Shown: piece by piece, positions 1 through 11,241 of the stretch
Layout: each line of letters starts with the position of its first letter
Numbering within the stretch: position 1 is the first letter of the stretch
Assembly: GCA_935421135.1 (NCBI GenBank)
Contig: OW285193.1
Location: 7,372,496 to 7,436,495 of the forward strand
Source: Bugulina stolonifera
Lineage: Eukaryota; Bryozoa; Gymnolaemata; Cheilostomatida; Bugulidae
Reading direction: 5' to 3'
DNA length: 64,000 bases
Notes under the pieces: model-generated
What the model was told of the DNA's origin: nothing
The model's input: only the letters and a program-made list of their open reading frames with translations
Databases searched by the model: none
Position numbers and translations under genes: made by a program

Positions 1-607
1 ATGCCATACTCTTTTGATTAGCAGTTAACTTGAGATGCTTTATGATAACTCTACTCCCTAACACAAAGTTTTACATTACATTTCAAGCTACACCGTTTGA
101 TTGGCGAACTTTTTCATTTTCTAGGGAAACAGGGTAACTTCTTGCCTTGACGCAAAGCATACACTACTTATTACATGTTATACTCTCACCCTTTTAATGG
201 TCAATAAATATTACAAGTCATGTATGTTATGATTTACAAATATGACTAGTAGGCTACAATCTCAAAATGTTGTCTGCTCTCTATTGTTGTATTTGAAATA
301 AAGGAAGCATAACTTCTTTGAGCCAACATTGGCATAACACTGGGTGAAAGCTTTTTTTATTATAATATAGTTTGCCTTACATAAAATTTATGAGATCCCC
401 CCCCCCCTCTTGCATCGTATCAACTCACATTATGTTTTACTCTAATTACACTCATGTTTTCAGAAATCAATTAGAGTCTTGTATAATTATATGGGTTATA
501 AAGCACTATTGTATAAACTTAAGCCAAATCTGTAAGATTATTAAAAACTGTTTGAACATTGGACATTCATGTGCACCAGCAAAAACATTCACGTCTTCAC
601 GTCTTAC
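1..607. other. Intron of the left-edge pentraxin gene, no gene seen
   Basis: This is the part of intron 2 of the left-edge pentraxin gene that lies inside the window. It is AT-rich and has a short C-run near 397-406. No exon or RNA gene is visible. Exons 3-6 of that gene should lie left of position 1. Confidence 0.6.
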
Positions 608-2548
608 CTTGAGCTGAAATACTAAAAAGATGAGGCTCCGATTCTTCAGGGAATCCAGCTGAGAGCCAGAAACAGATGGTAAACTCTGAGAGAGATGGTA
701 GCCCTTCTTGGTAAAGGAAACTGCTGATAGTTCTTGTTTGGTGGAATACCGGCAGTTCTAATGTTCCTGCACCTATGCAGAAGTACCATCAAGTTTAGTA
801 ACATCCATGCATGCATATTAAGATAAGATTAATTTACTCAAGGGGTGCTGACAGTTATTTCCTTCCACCAACTGAATGAATTTTTATAGCGGTTAAGCTT
901 TGGTGAATTTTCCTCAACTACTATGACTACAATATATTGGACATCTTTAGCAAATTTATAAAGTAATGCCAAAACAATACCCAAAAGATACCAACAAATG
1001 CTCAATTTTTTACTTTTGACCCAGTGTAGACAAATAAGTTGAAGTGAAATTCACTAAAGCTTATTTCATGTTGAACAAGCAGAGAAACTGAATCAGATAG
1101 TGCTAGAAAAGTGACTGTCAGCACCCCTTTAAACTGTCAGTACCCCTTCAAACTGTCAGTACCCCTTTAAACTCTCAGCACCCCTTTAAACTGTCAGTAC
1201 CCCTTTAAACTGTCAGTACCCCTTTAAACTGTCAGCACCCCTTCAAACTGTCAGTACCCCTGTAAACTGTCAGTACCCCTGTAAACTTTCAGCACCCCTT
1301 CAAACTGTCAGTACCCCTTTAAACTCCCAGCACCCCTTTAAACTGTCAGTACCCCTGTAAACTGTCAGCACCCCTTCAAACTGTCAGTACCCCTTTAAAC
1401 TCTCAGCACCCCTTTAAACTGTCAGTACCCCTGTAAACTGCCAGTACCCCTTTAAGCTGTCAACACTCCTTTAAACTGTCAGTACCCCTTTAAACTCTCA
1501 GCACCCCTTTAAACTGTCAGTACCCCTGTAAACTGTCGGTACCCCTTTAAACTGTCGGTACCCTTTTAAACTGTCAGTACCCCTTTAAACTGTCAGTACC
1601 CCTGTAAACTGTCGGTACCCTTTTAAACTGTCAGTACCCCTTTAAACTGTCAGTACCCCTTTAAGCTGTCAGCACCCTTTTAAACTCTCAGTACCCTTTT
1701 AAACTGCCAGTACCCCTTTAAGCTGTCAACACTCCTTTAAACTGTCAGTACCCATTTAAGCTGTCAGTATTCCTTTAAACATGGTATCAATAACTCAAAT
1801 GCAACTCGGCCAATCCGAACCTCTAAGTAAAACATATTATATACAGTACAACTATGGAGATTTTACCATGCGTTGACTGTGAAAAATTTGAAAAGTTCAA
1901 TTCAAAATTATCTTATAGCTTTATTTGTGGCATGGATAGTTTAACTACACATTGAATAAGTACATGTAGATTAATGACTCATAGCTGAAAATGAAGACCC
2001 CAACGAGTGGTCTGCATATTTAATAGCTATATTTATAATAATATTATCATTTTAAAAAAATTAGCGGTGTGGAATCACTGAGTAAATAAACCAATGCCTT
2101 CCTTGAACATTAGCTATTATTGCAAAATTTACAATGTACATTGTACAATGTGCATGTACATGTAAATGTACATTGTACATGTGCATGAACATGTACACTT
2201 TGTACATGTACATTACATTGTTCACAATACATGTATTCACCTGATTACTGAGCATACAGTGTACATGTATGTACATGTATGTATGCATTGCTGATAAATT
2301 TTACATACACAATTTATCAGCGAGCATAAAAATTAGTTAAATATATATTTAAATTCATAGTTTGGGTTTGAAATAATGTATCCATCTGGCAGTGCCCAGA
2401 ACCAAATAGTAAGGGTTATATTCTCAAATATCACAGTACACCGAATTTACATTTATTTAGTAAGTTGTTTGCTTCACTCACCTAAAGTCTGGCAGACCAA
2501 GTAATCAGTTATGAAGATCCACCATGTAGCTGACTTCCATCCAGCCAT
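608..2548 (-). CDS. Pentraxin-PAN paralogue, 5' exons only
   Basis: Partial gene with two exons on the minus strand: 2548-2482 (67 nt, start codon plus signal peptide) and 772-608 (165 nt). Exon 1 encodes a short basic N-terminus, a hydrophobic stretch and a TLVCQ-like end. Its donor is GTGAGT and leaves phase 1. Exon 2 starts after a CATAG acceptor and encodes the N-terminal pentraxin strands, including the FTICFWLS motif that carries the first conserved pentraxin cysteine. Exon 2 has the same length and phase as exon 2 of the two complete paralogues at 6469-11241 and 15120-19135, and exon 1 is one codon shorter. The remaining exons are off the left edge. Whether the gene is intact cannot be judged. 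A secreted, calcium-dependent ligand-binding role is inferred from the family only. Confidence 0.8.
1115..1779. repeat. 19-bp minisatellite, 35 copies
   Basis: The unit is ctgtcagtacccctttaaa. The 665 bases are exactly 35 x 19, with no length change between copies. Variation is by substitution only (agt/agc, ttt/ttc/tgt, cccc/cctt). The array lies inside intron 1 of the left-edge pentraxin gene. Confidence 0.95.
2110..2292. repeat. ACATGT/TGTACA-rich simple sequence
   Basis: A dense run of overlapping palindromic hexamers (tacatgta, tgtaca, acatgt) lies in the 5' part of intron 1 of the left-edge gene. The same motif recurs singly across the whole window. The open frames here are by-products of the repeat. 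Confidence 0.7.
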
Positions 2549-2600
2549 GATTGCTCATGAATGCCACATCCAAATCTGCTGATGTGTGTACAGAACTTGA

Positions 2601-2609
2601 CTTTATATA
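2601..2609 (-). promoter_or_regulatory. TATA box of the left-edge pentraxin gene
   Basis: Minus-strand TATATAAAG lies 53-61 nt upstream of the start codon at 2548. A short out-of-frame upstream ATG lies between the box and the start. The position fits a core promoter; no transcript evidence is available. Confidence 0.5.
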
Positions 2610-2654
2610 TGATAGATAACCACGCTGTCATCTGTATTCCTAAATTATTGACGT

Positions 2655-3540
2655 GCTGTGTTAAAGGTGATGTGTATTCTGACATACTTATTGTGCTTGT
2701 CCAATTCACATTCGGTTGAATCTCCGGTAGGAGACACTCTACGCACAATAGAAAGCAGATGCATTATATATTACATACAGACAAAATCTGCTGCCACACT
2801 TTTAATGAAATGAGCTAAAAGAGATGAAAGAACTGTAAATAATTTATTTTATTTCACTTCTTATACAAGAAATTAATCAGCTAAGAGAAATGAAAATGCT
2901 ACATGTAAATCAATATTATATACAACCTGTACAAAGCATTGTCTTAGAAACCAAAGCATCTGCTGCCACACTTCTAATGAAATGAGCTAAAAGAGATGAA
3001 AGAACTGTAAATAATTTATTTTATTTCACTTCTTATAAAACAAGAAATTAATCAGCTAAGAGAAATGAAAATGCTACATGTAAATCAATATTATATACAA
3101 CCTGTACAAAGCATTGTCTTAGAAACCAAAGCATCTGCTGCCACACTTCTAATGAAATGAGCTAAAAGAGATGAAAGAACTGTAAATAATTTATTTTATT
3201 TCACTTCTTATAAAACAAGAAATTAATCAGCTAAGAGAAATGAAAATGCTATGTAGATTAGTATCTTATACATGTACATGTACAAAAGATTGTCTTAACA
3301 ACTTAAAGCTGATTTGTATTCTGACATTTATTTACTGTGTTTGTCCAATTCATACTCGGTTGAATCTGCTGTAGGAGATACTCTATGTATTATATATTAC
3401 ACACAGACGTCATCTGCTGTCATAATTCTAATGAATCAGCTATATCTCTTTTATAAAAGAGATGAAAGAACTATAAATAATTTGGTTTATTCTATTTTAT
3501 TTTATTTTATTTGAAACAAGAAATTAATCAGCTAAGGAAA
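2655..3540. repeat. About 175-bp tandem repeats inside a larger duplication
   Basis: Three near-identical units begin at about 2789, 2961 and 3136 (spacings 172 and 175; the first lacks 3 nt). Each starts tctgctgccacactt and contains an AT-rich middle. The stretch 2655-2790 is repeated, diverged, at about 3305-3420, followed by a fourth degenerate unit. This is 5' flank of the left-edge pentraxin gene. No coding potential is seen. Confidence 0.85.
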
Positions 3541-4670
3541 ATGAGAAGACTAACTTAATATTATGCAACTACGTATACATGACGTATAACATATTTTCTA
3601 GCACTGCACAGTGTTTCAGCAACGTTCAGTTTTCAGTTTTTTCTCTCATTTCAAATTGAAAACCAAAACCGAATGCAGCAGTTTAATACGATTCAGTTTT
3701 TATATTCAAATCGCTTCTCTCCCTTTAGCGTGCCCATTTCCGTTAATGGCTAGTGTCATGTATACGTGCATATTATGCTTCTTTCAATCTTCATAATCTG
3801 ATGTCATCCTTGCCAATTCTGGCTTTGTTGCAGCCATTTGTTGTCATCCAGTGAGGATCTGCCGTGTAATTTTACTCAGTTTTCCGCATTTATGCTTGTA
3901 TACGGTTATAAATCACTAATACTAAATAGTTACAATTCATTGAACAAAATAAAAATGGCTGCCAGTATAATTAAAAGCAGCGTGTGACAACTCCTAAAAT
4001 TGAGTAGGTAATTGACTATTCGATGTATTTTTTTCTGAGTTGGGAAAATAGTGTAGTAGTAGACAACTTTGGCATCATTCAGCTTTTTCTAAAATACAGA
4101 TGAAAAACAGAATTCAAGTGCCAATCAAAACTGCCCAGTACTAACATTTTCTTAGCAACTGAAGCAATGAACTGCAAGTGCACATGCACCAAAGCCACAG
4201 GGGCACATGAACATTTGATCATAATTAGAAGTTGTCCTTTCTCAATCTCTTTCTCTTCTTTTTACCAGAGTTTGACACATTTTTGAAGAGCCCAGCCATC
4301 TAGAGCGAGTGTAAGGACTTTGAGAGGAGAGAAATATTATTCCATATAAATCAAACCGAGTATTAGTATAGTGCAAGTAATAAATGCATTTCCTAACAAG
4401 ATGGCTTACTTATGTTCAAATTTGCTTCCTGCTTTATTGAAATCTAAAATAAAAAGTGCTTTAGTAGGGCAATGATTTTATGTACATGTACATGTATACG
4501 TGAGAAAATAGGCGCCACCTATGATAGAAGCTGACCAAAGCGTTTGGGGCACAATACAAAATTGGTTGGGCTTAGAAAGAAATTGCTTAAACTACGGCAA
4601 TATGCAATGTATCAGTGGATTCTGATTAAACAGTTAGGTTAAAAGTGCTATTATACAAGGTCATGTGAAA
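3541..4670. other. Intergenic, no gene seen
   Basis: AT-rich spacer between the left-edge pentraxin gene and the 21-bp minisatellite. A copy of the dispersed GTTGTCYTYTCT-type motif is at about 4231-4243. Open frames are short, start without convincing context and match no recognisable family. Confidence 0.5.
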
Positions 4671-4796
4671 ATCATACAAGGTTATATCATAGTCATACAA
4701 TGTTATACCATAATCATACAAGGTTATACCGTGATCATACAGGGTTATACCATAATCATACAGGGTTATATCAAAATCATACAAGGTTATATAAAA
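4671..4796. repeat. 21-bp minisatellite, 6 copies
   Basis: The unit is about atcatacaaggttataccata; six units fill 126 bases and a decayed seventh precedes them. Because 21 is a multiple of three, both strands are open through the array and spell a heptapeptide repeat. Those frames are probably not genes. Confidence 0.9.
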
Positions 4797-4876
4797 ATGG
4801 TGTCTGTAAAACAACTGCATGGTATTGACCAGCAGCAGCTATTAAAAGTTTGCTAGAGAACAATGTTTTATACTAA

Positions 4877-5994
4877 GGGTGCATTCGGCTACGTCGCATT
4901 ATATTCATTTAATGTATTATAATGGATTATACGATGGATTATACGGGGCCGTTCGGTAATGGATCGCATTGTAATAAAAAATGCGATGGTGTTCAGTAAT
5001 GGATCGCATAATAATAAAAAATGCGATGGCGTTCAGGAATGCATCGAATAAATTATTAAAATAATAATATTTTATTATTATTTTTATTAAATTTATTATT
5101 TTCCCCAATGCGACGATCCTTCGCGTTTGGAGTCAAGAAAATATTTAATAGAAATTCGCCCAGTCTGCTGTGTCTGTTATGCCATCAGTTGTCAATAGTA
5201 ACCTACTACAGCTGCTACTGTACATACCTTGTCTGCAAATACAAACTACTAATTTATTCTCTTCATTCAATGAAAATAAAGAGTTCACATGTTACTTATT
5301 GCACCGTCTTTGTTATCAATGTACTAACTCAACTGTCTTTGTTATCAATAACCAAAGCCGAAAGCAATTGAGACCAGCATCATTGCTTTCTTCAGCTTAT
5401 TACATAATGATCTGATCGATCAATATAATTACAGATGTCAATGTGGTCAATGCGCAATACTGTGCAGGTAAATTCGTTTGCATGAAGACCCCTCCACTAG
5501 ATTTGACTGCTGTATACAAATGTGCACTATTTACATGTGGATTGAATGTTACGACTTGTAGATCAAAGATTAATCTTGATACCAAGTGAACCAACAATCA
5601 ACAAGCTGCAGATATTTCTGTAACATTCAAATAGAATTTTAAAATGCTGAGTAGTGAGGTATGTAGGATTATTTGTAAGGTTTGTTCTCTAACTGATGGC
5701 AATCTAAAGTAATCTGACCGACTTTATTATTTGAGCTCATTTGGAAATTCCCAGCCTAGCCTTTCTCATAATTAAGAGGTGCTTGGCAATAATATGTGAA
5801 AAATAACAACGTCCATCGCATTAATGCGTGACTTTTATTTAAATTAATGCGATGAAAGTACGTTGAATATTCAATAATGCGATATTATTTTTATTATTTA
5901 TTTATTATTATTTTCATCGCATTATTGGAAAATTTATACCATCGTATTCCATCATATTATTTGCTCTTCCATCGCATTGATGCCAAAAGTGCCC
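4877..5994. mobile_element. PIF/Harbinger-like non-autonomous DNA element
   Basis: The element begins GGGTGCATTCGG and ends with the inverted GGGCACTTTTGG, so the termini are imperfect inverted repeats. TAA flanks both ends (4874-4876 and 5995-5997), the 3-bp TWA duplication known for PIF/Harbinger. Sub-terminal regions carry repeated atgcgatgg and tcgcatt blocks in both orientations. No transposase frame is present. A shorter relative lies at about 7502-8007. The superfamily rests on the duplication and terminal GGG only. Confidence 0.55.
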
Positions 5995-6227
5995 TAAAAG
6001 TATTAAAATTATATTTTGCAATTGACTAGAATTTACTAAAATAGAATATAGTCAATATTCTGCTGTGTAGAGTAGCTTAAATATGTTTTAGTATTTGCTA
6101 CATTGCAAACGGCGCTCATATAGTATAGTATATTGGCATCAATAATACATAAGAATGGGCATAAAACAATGATATTACAAAGTGTCTATTCAAAAAGACA
6201 AAAATTGTGACACAAAAATACTTAGGA

Positions 6228-6345
6228 AATATATATATTACATCATATATATATATTATATCATATATATATATTACATCATATATATATATTACAACAT
6301 ATATATAATATATTACATCATATATATATATTACATCATATAAAT
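6228..6345. repeat. AT microsatellite
   Basis: Alternating catatatatatattaca blocks lie just 3' of the pentraxin-PAN gene that ends at 6469. Confidence 0.85.
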
Positions 6346-6468
6346 TATTTATCTACTAAAACTTGTTGAAGTTTATGTGTTGGGAATCTTGGGTGCATAA
6401 CAGAAACCATCTCTAGAAATTACAGCTTATTGAACAAGGTGCAATTACAAGCAAGATGCTGGTGTAAC

Positions 6469-9400
6469 CTAACCTGTGCACTCTCTGGAGGTGAAGTACA
6501 GATAATCAGGTGTCTCAGATAAGTCTGGTTCATAGTCTAAGTCAGTCATGTCGTTTATTTCACAGTCTCCAGTTGATGTTTGATAGTTGGCAGAATAACA
6601 ATTCTTATCCTTTACACACAGACCAACACATTTTGATGGTGATGAAACCGTGACAGTTGATTGGATATGATTAACCAATCGGTGTGCAGATACCTTACAG
6701 AACATCATCTGTTGTCTTCTACCGCCATTTACTTTCTTAGTGGGCTCCAATTCATCATCTAATAGGAGGAGAAAAACTCGTCAAACAGAACGTAGCCTCT
6801 TTTCTATTGCAATACGACCCATTACTGCTAAACCTTGTTTCAAAGGAGTTCAAGCAATAGGTTATTTCTAATGCCTATTTTCTATTTGCTATGTAACTAG
6901 AGTATTGAAATTTTATAAATTTATAAAGGAACACATAGACAAACTTGCAAAAATAGCATTCCATTAAAACCGGCTGTGATAGGCCTTTGGTAATTTGATA
7001 CTGCATATTGATTAATTTTAATCGCATGACATATAAACCCACAGGAACATAGAGCATATTGTACATTAAATTGAATTCTATCAACATTAATTTCTAATAA
7101 TATGTCTAGCTGACTCACGAAGCGGAATGCAACATATTATATTATTATATTATGAAGAATAATTACATTTAATAGTATACCTACCATTACAAGGAAAGCT
7201 TTCAAAACGAATCATATCTTCTCCCATCTGTTTCAGTGTGTCCCAGTTAACCAGATTTCCTTTATCTCTACAGCCCAACCCTGCCACTTCCTCTCCAGTC
7301 ATCTCTCGGTCCCAGAAATTGATCCATGATATCTTCCCATACATCAATTGGTCAACATTTAAATCACCCACTAAAATAATCACATTTCACTAATATGCTG
7401 TATATGCTAATGCATTCACATACCTTGAAATCCATAGAAATTGACACACACTATGGGCCAAAGTGCACAAGCTGGAATAGCGGTTAATTTGTCTGATCAC
7501 TAGGCTGTTTCCACTACATTGTTGCATCAGGATGGACTACACAGCCATTGTATGTAGTATGCAATTAAACAATTTGAGGATCAAAGATTAATACCAAGTA
7601 AATACTACGTAAACTTGCTGTTGCTATCAATATGCCGTTGTCATCACCACGCTGTTGCTATCAACTGGTATTGATATTGCATTCAAGAGAATTTTTCAAA
7701 TACTGAGTAATGGATTGTGACGGATTACTTGGAAGGTTTATCCTTCAAACAAATCTGACTGTTAGCTAAAGTAATTTGAGTGACTTTGTGGCAAGTTCAT
7801 TGGGGAATTCCCAGCCTTGTCCATAACAGGTTTTCGACAAAAATACATGAAAAAGTGACTTTTTTAATTCATGCTATGGTTTACTTATAAATATTTAATG
7901 AAGCAATATTATTTATTATTATTCCTTAATCTTTATTCCATTGCCCATCTTTTAATTTATTCCACTGTATTATATTCACCTCCATCACATTGTAGCCAAA
8001 AAAACCCTTGGGTGCTTTAAAAGGCTTTCACATTTTTTAAATTTTACTAAAATCTAAAAATTGCTTGGGGGGAAGAAGTTATCAACCAATATAAATTGTG
8101 GCTTTATTTTAATATTATTGTGTATTATATTATTTTAAATTGTTGATAATTACATGTATGTAACAGCTTCTTCCTAAGACCCTCAGGTTTAAACCTCAAA
8201 ATTATTGGCTGCCCGATGATGATCTGTTTTCCTATAGAATATTTCTCTAAAAATTGTACGTTACTCCAATATGATTCTGCAGATGATCAAACTTAATATA
8301 ATTATCCTGTTCTTGTAGCATGAGCAACGCCTTGTTCAGCAGTAGTTTCTTCTCTTCTACATCACCATTCAATGAAAAGTATATAAAGGTGTTGGTGGCT
8401 GAGTGGTCTAGCGCTAATCACTTTGATCTTGAAACAATGACACAAGTTATCTGCAAGGACGTGGGTTCAAGTTCAACCTGCTATTGGGCAGCCATGTTAA
8501 AGAATTGTGTTTGGCACCACGGATATTAGAAGTATTAAGTCATGCGATGTAGATATATTTATGCTATATTATATTTGATGAGGACATTGTTGAACTTACT
8601 GTAATCATCCTGTTCTTGTAGCATGAGTAATGCTCCAGGACCTCTGACTATCTTACTGGCTGGTAAAGATGTGTCAGCATAGAGTCGTAGCTGACCAAAT
8701 ACCTCGACATCTGTGTACCACTGCAACAGTAAGGTTAGATAACCTACTACAGATACTACACAAACAACATCACATTATAAGGTACCATGCTGTGTACACC
8801 TTCAATCACGAGGCATGCACATTAACAATTTTTGGAACCCTATGTCGAGTTTTTGCTTGCAAAATTGAAGTCATACCTGTGCCTAGAATCTCATTTCAAA
8901 TAGCCCAAGTACAGTAATTCTATTAAACCACATTTCCTATTTTTTCCAAATACATATTTCTGACAAGCAATTGTCAGGAAATGTGGAAATTCTGGTAAAA
9001 TTGCAATATTGAAGCATTGAAAATCATATAATTATATAATTCCTTTGTGCTTCATCTTGAACTATTACGCCATAAATCAGGGATTTTCCCACAAATTTAC
9101 AACCTAGAAACAAAGTACATTTGCAAATAAATTTATTCTTCTATTCATACTAACTTTAAAACTACCACCAGCACTCCAAGTAAAGCAATGCTTGTTCCAT
9201 CCCATGAACAGAGTTCTGTACTCAACGTGAGATATATGGTAGATATCATGTCCCTCATTCTGGGTAAACAGTTGTATGTCCCAACCAGAGCCGGTACTTT
9301 CAAAGCTGAGGAGTAACTCATCCTTAGTGTATGCTAAAACAAACAATCCGCATCACCTTGTGAGAGTAAACTTGTTCAGTTGGCCTCATTTACATTAATG

Positions 9401-11241
9401 TAAGAGCACATGTTGTAGTATTACCACTGGGGCTGCAAATTAACTTTCACAGATTTCCAAAAACTAACCAAAATCAAAACACAAAGCACCTGCTGACTCT
9501 ATTGCTGTCGAAGCTGGATTTGCTTTGGGTAAACAAGTTTATGGTGCTAGTTAATATTTACATGTGTTAGTTTGTTCATTTAATATATAATGTCAATGAT
9601 GTTATGCTGAGTTGAAAGCTATAAAGTGTATAGAGTGCTGACTCTAGTTTGGAAAAATTATTATTCTGTTAAAATCAGTAATTCGCTGATTCATTGAAAA
9701 AGAATTGATTTCAATTCTACTCAGAAATCGAAATTTTAATAGCTGATACATTAAATCAAGCTCACCTTCATAAAATGTAGAAAACTTTCAAATTGTAGAT
9801 TTTCGAAGTATTATCCAACAACATGAATTCAGTTACCTACTGTCCTTTTAGTGCTAACAAACTGAACATGTGACCACTCACTAAAAAGAGCAGATAATTT
9901 CTGGAAAGTCAACCTAAAATTTACATAGTGTGAAAAGTCTCCAAAATATGTTACCAAATTCTTTGTGACCAAAAACTGCTGATACATGAAAGTCACTTTA
10001 GTTTTCTGAATAATGTACTATGTCATCATGTTCAAATCATTGTCTAAAATTAATTTGTTGAATTCACTTATTCAAATCGAGATAAAAGGCTTCCAAAATT
10101 TAGCCCTATTAATAAGATGTATTGCAATACTAATTAAGACCAACAACAGTGAACTTAGTTGCACATGGCCGGACTATATTATATCTGGATATATCTGTGC
10201 CAAGAAATTTAGTTTCCAGATATGTTGAATGTTGAGTTTAGGAATTATCCTATCCTGTAAGAACTTGATTACTTACCTTGAGTAGCAATACTGATCGGGT
10301 GAGAACCCAAATTTTCAGGGATTCCAGCTGAAAGCCAGAAACAGATAGTGAACTCTGAGAGAGATGGTAACCCTTCCTGGTACAAGAAACTGTCGATAGT
10401 TCTTCTCTGGTAGAACACCGGCAGTTCTAATGTTCCAGCACCTATGCCAAAAGCGCCATCAAGTTTAGTAGCACCCATGCAGCATATTAATATTGTAACA
10501 CTGACATGTTAATATTGGCATAAAGGCTGAAGCAGACTAGCGAACGTTTTCACCATGTATTCTCCACATCTTGCCAGCATGCCGTCTTTTATGCCACTGA
10601 ACAACACACACTAGCAATATTTATTCCACGAACGTGATTTCTAGTCTGAGCATGTGTGCCAGGACAGGCAATTATTTATATACATGTATGTACAATATGT
10701 CGCCTACGTGCACATCACATTATAACAGCGACTCAATTTGCAATTGTTGCTTACAGACAAAGTCGCTATTACTTATCTGGTCAATCAGAAAGGCAGTTTA
10801 TCAAGAGCGAATCTATAAAAAATTAAACATGCTTGAGATTGGGCAAACAAGAAATTTTCACTCAATATTATGAAACTCTGTCGCTCCATCAATGATGCGA
10901 ATTTTGCTAGTCTGTTTCAACCTCCTACTGTCAATTTTAAAATACAAGTTTCAGCACACAACATCACGCTAGATGTTGAATTTGGAAATGCGAGAATAAT
11001 CCTTGACATATGTATATGCTACAAGAAAAATCAGCATTGTACAAATTACTCAAAATGTAAATGTAAATAGCACGCTTGTGAGAATAACTGAATAATACAG
11101 TGTTTTCTGTATGTTGAGCCACACAGATGTATTATGCTCTTGTAACTTTACTAGTGTTGATTGTCACTTACTCAAACTTTCACAGACAAGATATCCAGAT
11201 ATGACAATACACCATGTAACTAATCTCCACCTAGGAGCCAT
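6469..11241 (-). CDS. Secreted pentraxin-PAN/apple protein (copy A)
   Basis: Six exons on the minus strand: 11241-11172, 10441-10277, 9333-9155, 8720-8600, 7370-7185, 6758-6469. All have GT-AG borders and agreeing phases; they total 1011 nt, or 336 residues. Residues 1-23 are a signal peptide. Residues 24-240 form a pentraxin-like (LamG/concanavalin) domain. Its two cysteines lie in FTICFWLS (residue 57) and KHCFTWSAGG (residue 128), matching the single pentraxin disulfide, and a GKISWINFWDREMTGEEV segment ends the domain. Residues 241-336 hold a Cys-rich PAN/apple domain (CVKDKNCYSANYQ, then CEIND) ending SRECTG-stop. The pentraxin signature lacks the residue usually found between His and Cys. 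It is probably an extracellular recognition or adhesion protein; its ligand is unknown. Exon lengths are identical to copy B. Intron 4 contains a MITE, a SINE and a dead extra copy of exon 4. Confidence 0.88.
7502..8007. mobile_element. Decayed relative of the 4877-5994 element
   Basis: The interior (about 7570-7860, with gatcaaagatta, ggtttatcc and gggaattcccagcc blocks) is similar to 5560-5830 of the Harbinger-like element. The right end is an inverted GGGTTTTTTTGGCTACAATG like that element's terminus. The left end is less certain. It lies in intron 4 of copy A, and its target duplication is not clear. Confidence 0.45.
8297..8340 (-). pseudogene. Ghost copy of pentraxin exon 4
   Basis: On the minus strand the last part of exon 4 (TTGCTCATGCTACAAGAACA and on) is repeated between exons 4 and 5 of copy A. 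The donor has become TTAAGT instead of GTAAGT, so the copy cannot be spliced normally. A matching ghost lies at the same place in copy B (about 16748-16803). Confidence 0.65.
8388..8530 (+). mobile_element. tRNA-derived SINE, internally deleted
   Basis: The head gttggtggctgagtggtcta is a Leu/Ser-tRNA-type A box and gtgggttcaagtt a degraded B box. The copy then jumps to the tail gctattgggcagcc...ccacggatatta. Compared with the full copy at 53228-53480 it lacks about 100 internal bases. It lies in intron 4 of copy A. Confidence 0.75.

Noticed and set aside
4626..4856. Open frames on both strands with a heptapeptide repeat
   Set aside because: Direct result of a 21-bp minisatellite whose unit is a multiple of three.
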